A program made the translations under genes and the position numbers. A DNA stretch of 18,255 nucleotides from Bacteroidales bacterium UBA5235 (GTDB lineage Bacteria; Bacteroidota; Bacteroidia; Bacteroidales; VadinHA17): assembly GCA_002409145.1 (NCBI GenBank), contig DHUL01000049.1, positions 1 through 18,255 of the forward strand. Reading direction: 5' to 3'. Positions 1-7,187 of the stretch are shown piece by piece. Below the pieces are notes generated by a model, which worked only from the letters and a program-made list of their open reading frames with translations, searched no databases and was not told the DNA's origin. Each line of letters opens with the position of its first letter. Position 1 is the stretch's first letter.

Positions 1-81
1 CAGTGATAATTCCAAGTGGAATTTTAAAGACCACTAAGCACTATCATCTGTATAACACCAACTGACTAGATTTTCGCAAAA

Positions 82-3000
82 ATGAAGAGGAAACTGATTA
101 TTTCGTCTGTATTGTTCCTGTTATCGGTCCTCAATTATGTTTCCGGTCAGGATTTAAAGATCAATGATCTCGGGTATTTTGAGACACAGGGCGTCAATGT
201 CCTTGTTTACAGTAATCAATTTACCGGGGGTTTTAACGATGAGAAAAATGCCGGAATAGAGTTGATACACCATGGCGTGAGGACAGTGCAGGGAGGAGCG
301 GTGAGGCTTTCCGGAACCCCGGAGCAGTGGGATCTTGTTCCTGCAATGCTGGACCGGAAGGTAGATCCTGTTTCGAAAACCATCGAGGTTGGGTTAAGGT
401 ATACCGATTACGATTTTGATACACGCCTGGTCGTAACCGCAAAAGGCAAGGGTGTTGAGATTTCTGTTTACCTTGATAAACCCGTGCCGGCAGCGCTTGA
501 AGGAAAGGCAGGTTTTAACCTTGAGTTTCTTCCCTCGCAGTACTGGAATAAGGCTTATGTCGTGGACGGACGCTACAACAGGTTTTCGCGTTACGTGGCA
601 GGAAACAGCGTTACCAGGCCCAACAGCCAGAAACCTAAACAGTTCAAGGGATATGTAACTTCCGACGACAGGGGAACAGGCAGATTTATCGATCCCCTGC
701 CGCTGGAAACCGGTCACACCTTTCTCCTCGCTCCGGATGACCCCGAACGCATGGTCAGAATAACTTGCGGCGATGCAGACCTGATGCTTTTCGATGGCCG
801 TATGCTGGCACAGAACGGCTGGTTCGTCGTCCGAAGCCTGCTTCCCGCAGGAAAAACCGGGCTGGTACTGACCTGGACAGTAGAACCAAATGCCGTTAAA
901 GGGTGGATAAGAGAGCCAAATATCGGATTCTCCCAGGTGGGCTACCTTCCCTCACAGCCAAAGGTCTCCGTGATCGAACTCGACAAGAAGGATAAACCGC
1001 TGACGAAAGCATCGATTTATAAAGTAAATGAAGATGGCAGTGCTGCAAGAGTATTCACCGGCAGAATCGTTCCATGGGGCGACTATTTCAAGTACCACTA
1101 CGTGAAATTCGATTTTTCTCCGGTTCAGACCCCGGGGATATATTACATTCAGTATGGAAGGTTCAAAACAAATAACTTCCTGATTGAAAACAGCGTTTAT
1201 GACAGGATCACAGAAGCCACCAGCGATGTATGGATTCCGATACACATGAATCACATGTTCGTAAACGAGGCATACAGGGTCTGGCATGGCGAGCCTTTCA
1301 AGGAAGGATATCTGCAGGCTCCGCCGAATACCGATCACTTCGACCTTCACTGGCAGGGACCCACTACCGATACCAGGTTCAAGCCTCTGGAATTGATTCC
1401 CGGATTAAATGTCGGCGGTTTCTTCGATGCCGGAGATTTCGACATAGAGACCTCCTCGAACATAAGTGTGGTACAGAATTTCGTTAGAACCTGGGAATAC
1501 TTCAAACCAATGCGCGATCAGACTTTTGTCGATCAGAAGCAGCGTTATGTCGATCTTCACCGTCCGGATGGTACACCCGATATATTGCAGTTTATCGAGC
1601 ATGGCACACTTAACCTTGTAGCCCAGGCAGAGATCATAGGTCATATGACACAGACACTCTCGAACTCTGTACTGGATAATTACCATCATCTCGGTGATGC
1701 AGCCTCAATAACAGACGGCCTTCTCTATAATCCGGACCTGGGTCCTTACGAGATAGCCGCTGACGGGCGTTCGAGCGGGGTTAAGGATGACATGTGGGCC
1801 TTTACCAGCCGCAATCCAGGCCTCGACCTGTCGGCCGCAACAATGTTCGCTGCAGCAAGCCGGACATTGAAGGGATACAACGACGATCTCTCGGAGAGAG
1901 CCTTGCAGCAGTCCAAAAGACTTATGCAGGAGGCAACGGCACTGCCTGCCGGCAGGTCCCGGGAAAACCGCGTATGGGGAGGCGGACCGGCAAACATGGG
2001 CACCAACCTCCAGTTGTATATCTCGACAGGAGAGCAACAGTACAGGGACAAATTCCTGGAACTGTTATGGCCTGCGCTTGACCGTTTCGTCAACTCCGGC
2101 CTTTTGACGGCCCTGGATGCGATACCCTACATGGACGCTTCCTATAGGGAGAGGCTTCGTCCGTATATTGTAAAGTACAGGGAGTACCTCGAAAAGCTTG
2201 AAAAAGATAATCCGTACGGAATACCGATAGGAACTGGTAACTGGGCAGGCGGGGGAGAAGTGCTGAATTTCGGAACCACAGTCTGCTTTGCCAGCAAGTA
2301 TTTCCCTGATATTATAGGCATTGAGCATACTTTCAAGACCGCCAGCTGGCTGTTTGGCTGCCATCTTTACCACAATTATTCATTTGTGGCCACAGTTGGC
2401 GCCGGCCGCCCGAAAGCAGTATTTTACGGGAATAACAGGGCTGATTTCTCATTCATTCCGGGCAATGTTGCTCCGGGAGTGTTGTTCAGAAAACCTGACC
2501 ACTTCGAAAACTATGATGACTGGCCATTCCTGTGGGGACAGAACGAGGGGACAATTGCCGGGAACACAAGTTATCTGATTTTCGGATCAGTCTTCAGAGA
2601 CCTTGTTAAGGCAGATCAGGTTCCGGTTGTTGAAACCACCTCGGGGACTGTTTCCGGCACTGTTTACGATGGCGTGTTCTCGTTCAAGGGAATACCATAT
2701 GCCAGGGCTGAAAGATTCATGCCTCCGCAGGAGGCTGAGCCATGGACCGGCGTACTCGAATGCAACAATTTCGGACCTGTAGCCAAACAAATAGTAGCCT
2801 GGATTGCAGATTCCGTGATGGATGAAAAGAAGCTGTTCAGTGTAAATGTCTGGACACAGGGAATATCGGACGGCAGAAAGCGGCCTGTTATGCTATGGCT
2901 GCACGGCGGTGGATTTCATGTGGGCAGCAGCAATGATCCCATGACATATGGAAAGGCCCTGGCAAAAAAAGGTGATGTGGTTGTGGTATCTCTGAATCAC

Positions 3001-4092
3001 CGGTTGAATATCCTCGGCTATCTCGATTTATCTGCATGTGGCGAAAAATATGCTCAATCAGCAAATGTCGGCATGCTCGATATTGTGAAAGCCATGGAGT
3101 GGATCCGGAGAAACATCGGGAATTTCGGAGGCAATCCTGACGATGTGACTATTCTTGGCGAGTCAGGCGGTGGCGGAAAAGTCGGGACGCTAATGTGCAT
3201 GCCGGCGGCTAAGGGTTTGTTTCACAAGGCAATCATTCAGAGCGGGACTCTTGTAAATGTAATGACCAGGGAGCAATCACAGGCCCTGGGCCTGGCGGTT
3301 CTTAAAAAACTGGGACTTACACCCGGCGAAGCTGACAAGCTGAATACAATTCCTTACATGGATCTTGTTAAAGCAGGGAATGAAGCTGTATCTGAGATTT
3401 ATGGTCCGAGGACACCCGGATCCCCGACATCGTACGGTTTCGTACCTTCCGCTGACGGAATTGTCCTGCTCCAGCAACCTTTCAGCCCTGGATTTGCCGG
3501 TATTTCGAAAGAGATACCCCTGATGATCGGCACCACGTTCAACGAATTAATGAGAACATACTATGGCGAAAAAGAAATGTCGATGGAACAGGCCAGGGAG
3601 CGGCTGGTAAATGAATACGGTGACCGCACCGATGAATTCATCAGACTGTTCTCGGAGGCCTACCCGGATTATACACCTCAGGATCTTCTTTCCATTGACA
3701 ATGTCTTCAGGCCTTATACAATCAGGGCCGCTGATGCCAGGGCAAGGCAGGGCGGAGCTCCGCTGTATGTCTACCTTCTGGCATGGAAAAGCCCTGTTGA
3801 CAATGCGTCGAAAGGTTCATTCCATGGCCTGGACATTCCCCTGGCCTTTTATAACGTTGACCTGAGGCCGGACTGGACAGGCAATGCAGCAGAAGCCTGG
3901 AAACTGTCGGAAAAGATGAGCTCGGCATGGCTGAATTTTGCAAAGACGGGTGATCCCAATGCGCCTGGTCAGCTCACTTCGTGGGAGCCTTATACGGCTG
4001 AGAACGGTGCAACCATGTATTTTGACAAAGAATCCAGGATTGTGCACAACCATGACAGGAAGCTGATGCATTTCATCAGACCTGTCAATTAA
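82..4092 (+). CDS. Secreted bifunctional protein: GH9 glycoside hydrolase fused to type B carboxylesterase
   Basis: Predicted exported two-enzyme protein of 1336 residues. Residues 1-22 form a signal peptide (MKRK, then a hydrophobic core ending near VSG-Q); no lipobox cysteine is seen, so it is periplasmic or secreted. Residues 23 to about 275 are a beta-rich region I do not recognise. Residues 280-375 resemble the CelD N-terminal Ig-like domain (FSQVGYLP at 283). Residues about 380-845 are a GH9-like (alpha/alpha)6 module with DAGD at 449-452, which holds the catalytic base, and Glu822 in GQNEG as the likely acid. The usual PHHR-S motif is absent. Residues about 849-1336 are a full-length type B carboxylesterase: oxyanion-hole HGGGF 941-945, nucleophile Ser1028 in GESGG, Glu1155 and His1248. 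By inference it cleaves a decorated polysaccharide and removes ester groups. No convincing promoter lies in the 81 bases upstream, so it may belong to an operon that starts outside the window. Domain calls are firm; the substrate is unknown. Confidence 0.9.
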   Translation: MKRKLIISSVLFLLSVLNYVSGQDLKINDLGYFETQGVNVLVYSNQFTGGFNDEKNAGIELIHHGVRTVQGGAVRLSGTPEQWDLVPAMLDRKVDPVSKTIEVGLRYTDYDFDTRLVVTAKGKGVEISVYLDKPVPAALEGKAGFNLEFLPSQYWNKAYVVDGRYNRFSRYVAGNSVTRPNSQKPKQFKGYVTSDDRGTGRFIDPLPLETGHTFLLAPDDPERMVRITCGDADLMLFDGRMLAQNGWFVVRSLLPAGKTGLVLTWTVEPNAVKGWIREPNIGFSQVGYLPSQPKVSVIELDKKDKPLTKASIYKVNEDGSAARVFTGRIVPWGDYFKYHYVKFDFSPVQTPGIYYIQYGRFKTNNFLIENSVYDRITEATSDVWIPIHMNHMFVNEAYRVWHGEPFKEGYLQAPPNTDHFDLHWQGPTTDTRFKPLELIPGLNVGGFFDAGDFDIETSSNISVVQNFVRTWEYFKPMRDQTFVDQKQRYVDLHRPDGTPDILQFIEHGTLNLVAQAEIIGHMTQTLSNSVLDNYHHLGDAASITDGLLYNPDLGPYEIAADGRSSGVKDDMWAFTSRNPGLDLSAATMFAAASRTLKGYNDDLSERALQQSKRLMQEATALPAGRSRENRVWGGGPANMGTNLQLYISTGEQQYRDKFLELLWPALDRFVNSGLLTALDAIPYMDASYRERLRPYIVKYREYLEKLEKDNPYGIPIGTGNWAGGGEVLNFGTTVCFASKYFPDIIGIEHTFKTASWLFGCHLYHNYSFVATVGAGRPKAVFYGNNRADFSFIPGNVAPGVLFRKPDHFENYDDWPFLWGQNEGTIAGNTSYLIFGSVFRDLVKADQVPVVETTSGTVSGTVYDGVFSFKGIPYARAERFMPPQEAEPWTGVLECNNFGPVAKQIVAWIADSVMDEKKLFSVNVWTQGISDGRKRPVMLWLHGGGFHVGSSNDPMTYGKALAKKGDVVVVSLNHRLNILGYLDLSACGEKYAQSANVGMLDIVKAMEWIRRNIGNFGGNPDDVTILGESGGGGKVGTLMCMPAAKGLFHKAIIQSGTLVNVMTREQSQALGLAVLKKLGLTPGEADKLNTIPYMDLVKAGNEAVSEIYGPRTPGSPTSYGFVPSADGIVLLQQPFSPGFAGISKEIPLMIGTTFNELMRTYYGEKEMSMEQARERLVNEYGDRTDEFIRLFSEAYPDYTPQDLLSIDNVFRPYTIRAADARARQGGAPLYVYLLAWKSPVDNASKGSFHGLDIPLAFYNVDLRPDWTGNAAEAWKLSEKMSSAWLNFAKTGDPNAPGQLTSWEPYTAENGATMYFDKESRIVHNHDRKLMHFIRPVN

Positions 4093-4164
4093 AGCCGGGA
4101 TCATATTATGCAAGGGGTATCAGGTCCGCGGAGGCGGTCCTGAGGCCCCCCGCCATAAACAGTG

Positions 4165-4199
4165 CACCCCCTTTCGGGGGTGTCTGTAATTGCTTTTTT
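4165..4199. terminator. Hairpin between the convergent GH9-esterase gene and ssrA
   Basis: CACCCCC (4165-4171), loop TTTC and GGGGGTG (4176-4182) form a perfect 7-bp GC-rich stem. On the plus strand a run of six T follows at 4194-4199, about 11 bases after the stem. On the minus strand the bases after the stem are only moderately T-rich. It probably terminates one or both converging transcripts. The spacing is not canonical for an intrinsic terminator, so confidence is moderate. Confidence 0.55.
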
Positions 4200-4200
4200 G

Positions 4201-4593
4201 TGGAGCTGGCGGGAGTCGAACCCGCGTCCAGGCAAGGCAGCCATATGCTTTCTACATGCTTATCCTGCCTTGATTGTCGGGGGTGACCAGGTGGCAGGCA
4301 TCCGAGTCACTCCTTATCTCCTGTTATTTTACCGTCAGGCCGGAGAAACCATCGGGCTATCCCTGAATTGCGTGCGCTTCCTTTTCGGGTTGGTACAGGG
4401 CCTCACCGCCCGGGAAACGTCTCGTCCCAGCACCTTGTGCCGGGATTAAGCATAATCTGCTGTGCAGGTTACGCAGCAAGAGCGTAGTTAGACTCGCCAG
4501 TTATTGTTTTGAGACACAAGTTATAGAGATGCGTCCCCCTACTCTGCATGCTTACATACCACCGCGGCTTGCTGTCAAAACCAGGTCAGCCCC
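4201..4593 (-). ncRNA. ssrA: Transfer-messenger RNA (tmRNA)
   Basis: tmRNA rescues stalled ribosomes by acting as a tRNA and then as an mRNA that adds a degradation tag. The 5' end on the minus strand reads GGGGCTGACCTGGTTTTGAC and the 3' end reads GTTCGACTCCCGCCAGCTCC plus discriminator A. The 7-bp acceptor stem GGGGCTG/CAGCTCC closes with one G-U pair, and the T-arm GGTTCGACTCC is present. The tag reading frame lies at 4469-4498 and encodes GESNYALAA followed by TAA. The length of about 393 bases fits the one-piece form. The terminal CCA does not appear to be encoded: the discriminator A is followed by CAAA, so CCA would be added after transcription. Open reading frames called across this stretch are spurious. 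Confidence 0.95.
4469..4498 (-). other. ssrA: tmRNA tag-peptide reading frame (GESNYALAA)
   Basis: GGC GAG TCT AAC TAC GCT CTT GCT GCG TAA inside the tmRNA encodes the proteolysis tag. The -ALAA end is the conserved degron recognised by ClpXP-type proteases. The tag differs by one residue from those I recall for Bacteroides (GETNYALAA) and Porphyromonas (GENNYALAA), which supports assignment to Bacteroidales. Confidence 0.93.
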
Positions 4594-4612
4594 ATTTGTG
4601 GTATTCACAACA

Positions 4613-4645
4613 CAAATTTACTCATTTATGTGTTGCACTGACAAA
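4613..4645 (-). promoter_or_regulatory. ssrA promoter, Bacteroidota type
   Basis: On the minus strand TTTG (4645-4642) is followed after 21 bases by TAAATTTG (4620-4613). This is an exact match to the Bacteroidota -33/-7 consensus TTTG-N(19-21)-TAnnTTTG. The box ends 19 bases before the mature tmRNA 5' end, so a short 5' leader, presumably removed by RNase P, is expected. A small inverted repeat TTGTG/CACAA lies in that leader region (4596-4610). Confidence 0.8.
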
Positions 4646-4704
4646 TGTCTGCGCAAAAATCGGGCCGATTTCTTATCTTCACGGCAGTACTAAATCATTC
4701 TCAC

Positions 4705-5940
4705 ATGGAAAAGAAAGTGAAGGTAGGGCTCATTCGTGAGACAAAGATACCACCAGACAGAAGGGTGCCACTGACACCCTCACAGGTAGTGGAGCTGAAG
4801 AATAAGTATCCCGACGTGGAGTTTTATGTCCAGCCGTCAGATATCAGGTGCTTTACTGACGACGAATACAAATACCTCAAGATACCCATGCGGGAAGATC
4901 TTAGCAGCTGTGACATCCTTATGGGAGTCAAGGAGGTGGACAAAAGATTTTTCATACCGGGAAAAACTTATCTCTTCTTTGCCCATGTAGCCAAGAAACA
5001 GGAACACAACCTCGAGATGCTCAGGGAGATACTCAACCGTAAGGTGAAGGTCATAGATTACGAGTACCTGACTACTGACAAGGGCCAGCGTGTAGTGGCA
5101 TTCGGCCGCTGGGCAGGCATCGTTGGCGCTTATAATGCACTGAGAGCCAGGGGTATCAAGACTAACAGGTTCAAACTGAAACCCGCCTACCAGTGTCATG
5201 ATCTGAGTGAGATGTGGGCCGGATTGAGGCTGATTCAGCTCAAGCCGGGTCTGAAGATCCTGGTTACCGGTGAGGGCAGGGTGGCAAACGGCGCCATGGA
5301 GACCCTTGCCAACTGCAACAACCTTTTAAAGGTAAGTACAGAAGATTTTCTGTCAAAGGAGTACGACGTTCCTGTTGTCTGCCAGGTGGGACCGCAACAT
5401 TATGTGAAGCATCATGACGGCCGCCCCTTTGACTTCAACAATTTTGTACAGCACCCTGAGGATTACAGGTCTGATTTCGTGAAATACACGAAGGTGACGG
5501 ATGTCCTCATCGCCGGTCACTTCTGGGATCCAAAGTCGCCAGTGTTCTTTACAAAAGAGGATGTTGAAAAGCCTGACTTCAGGATTTCCGTCATCGGTGA
5601 CATAAGCTGTGATATCGGTGGTCCGATTCCCACCACTCTGAGGGCAACCACCATTGCAGATCCATTCTACAGCTATAACCGGAAAAAGCATTGCGAAGAG
5701 GAGGCTTTCAGTAATCCTGACAATATAACTGTCATGTCGATTGACAACCTCCCCGGTGAGCTGCCAAGGGATGCATCGGGAGATTTCGGCAAACAATTGA
5801 TTGAAAATGTGCTGCATGATCTCTTTACAGGCAATGATTCACCCATGATTCAGCGTGCCACCATAACCTCCGGCGGGAGGATCGAACCGCAATACGGACA
5901 CCTGACAGGGTGGGTACTGCCCGAAGGTGAGAAGCCATGA
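4705..5940 (+). CDS. LYS1-like saccharopine/alanine dehydrogenase-family oxidoreductase
   Basis: Predicted cytoplasmic NAD(P)-dependent dehydrogenase of 411 residues. The N-terminal ETK-PP-RR-LTP block (12-25) is that of the AlaDH/PNT N-terminal domain. The segment GVKE (Lys76) and FFAHVAKKQ (His94) matches the catalytic Lys77/His96 region of yeast saccharopine dehydrogenase LYS1 as I remember it, followed by a QR-VAFGRWAG-GAYNALR block that also resembles LYS1. A Rossmann motif VTGEGRVANGA and the late DISCDIGGPIPTT motif complete the family pattern. The most likely reaction is reversible cleavage or formation of saccharopine (lysine plus 2-oxoglutarate), but alanine dehydrogenase or an unstudied amino-acid dehydrogenase is possible. 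An upstream in-frame ATG at 4645 would add 20 residues; I prefer 4705 because the homologous domain starts there and 4645 overlaps the ssrA promoter. Its stop overlaps the following GT4 gene by 4 bases. Confidence 0.8.
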   Translation: MEKKVKVGLIRETKIPPDRRVPLTPSQVVELKNKYPDVEFYVQPSDIRCFTDDEYKYLKIPMREDLSSCDILMGVKEVDKRFFIPGKTYLFFAHVAKKQEHNLEMLREILNRKVKVIDYEYLTTDKGQRVVAFGRWAGIVGAYNALRARGIKTNRFKLKPAYQCHDLSEMWAGLRLIQLKPGLKILVTGEGRVANGAMETLANCNNLLKVSTEDFLSKEYDVPVVCQVGPQHYVKHHDGRPFDFNNFVQHPEDYRSDFVKYTKVTDVLIAGHFWDPKSPVFFTKEDVEKPDFRISVIGDISCDIGGPIPTTLRATTIADPFYSYNRKKHCEEEAFSNPDNITVMSIDNLPGELPRDASGDFGKQLIENVLHDLFTGNDSPMIQRATITSGGRIEPQYGHLTGWVLPEGEKP

Positions 5941-7082
5941 TGCGGATCGTTATCTGTGGCCCCGCCCATCCGTACCGTGGGGGGATAGCTGCCTACAACG
6001 AGAGGCTCGCCCAACAACTGCTACAGGAAGGAGACGCTGCCGCCATCTATACTTTTAAGCTCCAGTATCCCTCTTTTCTGTTCCCGGGAAAGACACAGTT
6101 TGATCATGGTTATGCCCCGGAGGGAGTACCGATTACAAGAGCAATAAACTCGGTCAACCCGCTGAACTGGTTCAATATAGGGCTTCGTCTCAGACGTACC
6201 CGGCCGGACCTTGTTATAATGAGGTACTGGCTTCCTTTCCTTGCTCCGGCGCTTGGATTCATCGCACGGCTTGTAAGGAGCAACAGGTATACCAGGGTCA
6301 TCACCATTTTCGACAATGTGGTGCCTCACGAGAGACGGTTTGGTGACACGATTCTTACCAGGTTCTTTGTGAAAAGTATCGACGGAGCATTGGTGATGAC
6401 AAGGGCAGTGGAGAATGATCTGAGGCAGTTTTCGGCCAATATGCCCTGCGTGATCTCTCCTCATCCCCTGTTCGATAACTATAGCGTTCCGGTATCACGT
6501 GCCGAGGCTGTCGTAAGGCTTAAACTCAGCCCCGAAAACAGGTTCATCCTCTTCTTTGGATTTATCAGGGAGTACAAGGGACTTGACCTGCTCATCCGGG
6601 CCATGGCTGAGCAGTGTGTGCGAGACCTCGGTGTTAAACTTATTGTTGCAGGTGAGTTCTACGAGAGTGAGAAACCTTACTTTGATCTCATCCATAAGCT
6701 TGAAATAGGTGACAAAATTACCTTCCACTCACACTTCATCAGTGATGATGAGGTAAAGTATTACTTTTCAGCGGCCTCACTCGTAGTGCAACCCTACCGG
6801 AGCGCCACACAGAGCGGTGTCACCCAGGTGGCATATCACTTCAAGAAGCCGATGATAGTTACGAATGTAGGGGGACTGGCTGAGATTGTGCCGGATGGCG
6901 TTTGCGGATATGTTGTTGAACCTGACCCTGTTGCCATAGCGGGGGCAATATGCGATTTCTTTGGCGGTGATGAAAACAGGTTTGAAAGCGGCATCGGGGA
7001 AAAGAAAAAAGAGTACTCCTGGGACAGGCTTACAGAGGCACTTCGCAGCCTCGCCAGGGAAGTCCAGAAGAGCAGGCAATAG
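5937..7082 (+). CDS. Glycosyltransferase family 4 protein
   Basis: Predicted GT4 (GT-B fold) retaining glycosyltransferase, 381 residues, probably cytoplasmic or peripheral to the inner membrane. The N-terminal Rossmann half starts with RIVICGPAHPYRGGIAAYNERL, the acceptor-side glycine-rich loop. The donor half shows FGFIREYKGLDLLIRA and LIVAGEFYES, then QPYRSATQSGVTQVAYHFKKP, followed by VTNVGGLAEIVPDGVCGYVV, typical of nucleotide-sugar-binding GT4 domains. The first Glu of the usual E-x7-E donor motif appears replaced (SATQSGV). The start ATG overlaps the previous stop (ATGA), so translation is probably coupled to the dehydrogenase; a second ATG follows directly at 5940. Its last codons and TAG stop lie in the heptamer repeat at 7074. 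The sugar donor and acceptor cannot be told from sequence. Confidence 0.88.
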   Translation: MMRIVICGPAHPYRGGIAAYNERLAQQLLQEGDAAAIYTFKLQYPSFLFPGKTQFDHGYAPEGVPITRAINSVNPLNWFNIGLRLRRTRPDLVIMRYWLPFLAPALGFIARLVRSNRYTRVITIFDNVVPHERRFGDTILTRFFVKSIDGALVMTRAVENDLRQFSANMPCVISPHPLFDNYSVPVSRAEAVVRLKLSPENRFILFFGFIREYKGLDLLIRAMAEQCVRDLGVKLIVAGEFYESEKPYFDLIHKLEIGDKITFHSHFISDDEVKYYFSAASLVVQPYRSATQSGVTQVAYHFKKPMIVTNVGGLAEIVPDGVCGYVVEPDPVAIAGAICDFFGGDENRFESGIGEKKKEYSWDRLTEALRSLAREVQKSRQ

Positions 7083-7187
7083 GCAGTAGGCAGTAGGCAG
7101 TAGTGAATTTGCTGCTAATCATACATTTGGCTTACGAATTATTGCCACTCTTGCCTATTGCCTATTGCCTCTTGCCTAATGCCTAAT
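7074..7187. repeat. Inverted pair of tandem heptamer repeats between convergent genes
   Basis: The left arm (7074-7103) is AGGCAAT followed by three AGGCAGT units and AG. The right arm (7151-7187) is TTGCCTA twice, TTGCCTC, TTGCCTA, ATGCCTA and AT; a further degenerate TTGCCAC lies at 7142. The arms are reverse complements with G-U pairs on the plus-strand RNA, giving a stem of about 28 bp around a 47-base loop. The heptamer contains TAG: the GT4 gene ends on TAG at 7080-7082 and the opposing GT2 gene ends on TAG at 7185-7183, both inside repeat units. It probably acts as a shared transcription end, but no classic U-tract follows. Too short and spacer-free for CRISPR. Confidence 0.85.

Noticed and set aside
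1..81. Short frames that could be the tail of an upstream gene, and a TAGATTTT box at 67-74
   Set aside because: Only 11-20 codons are visible with no recognisable motif, and the box would place the transcription start almost at the ATG; neither can be supported.
394..4113. Many antisense and out-of-frame reading frames of 60-130 codons within the GH9-esterase gene
   Set aside because: They show no domain, no upstream signals, and follow from codon use of the real frame.
4133..4154. GGCGG/CCGCC inverted repeat beside the GH9-esterase stop
   Set aside because: Five base pairs with a 12-base loop and no T-run; the hairpin at 4165-4182 is the better terminator candidate.
4645..4704. 20-residue N-terminal extension of the LYS1-like enzyme
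   Set aside because: The extension has no family similarity and overlaps the -33 element of the ssrA promoter; ATG at 4705 fits the domain start.
4162..4739. Open reading frames across the tmRNA locus (4162-4449 and 4548-4739, plus strand)
   Set aside because: They run antisense through ssrA and its promoter, have no recognisable domain, and the RNA assignment is firm.
7074..7187. Possible CRISPR array in the repeated stretch
   Set aside because: Units are 7 bases long, directly tandem and without spacers, and no cas gene is nearby.
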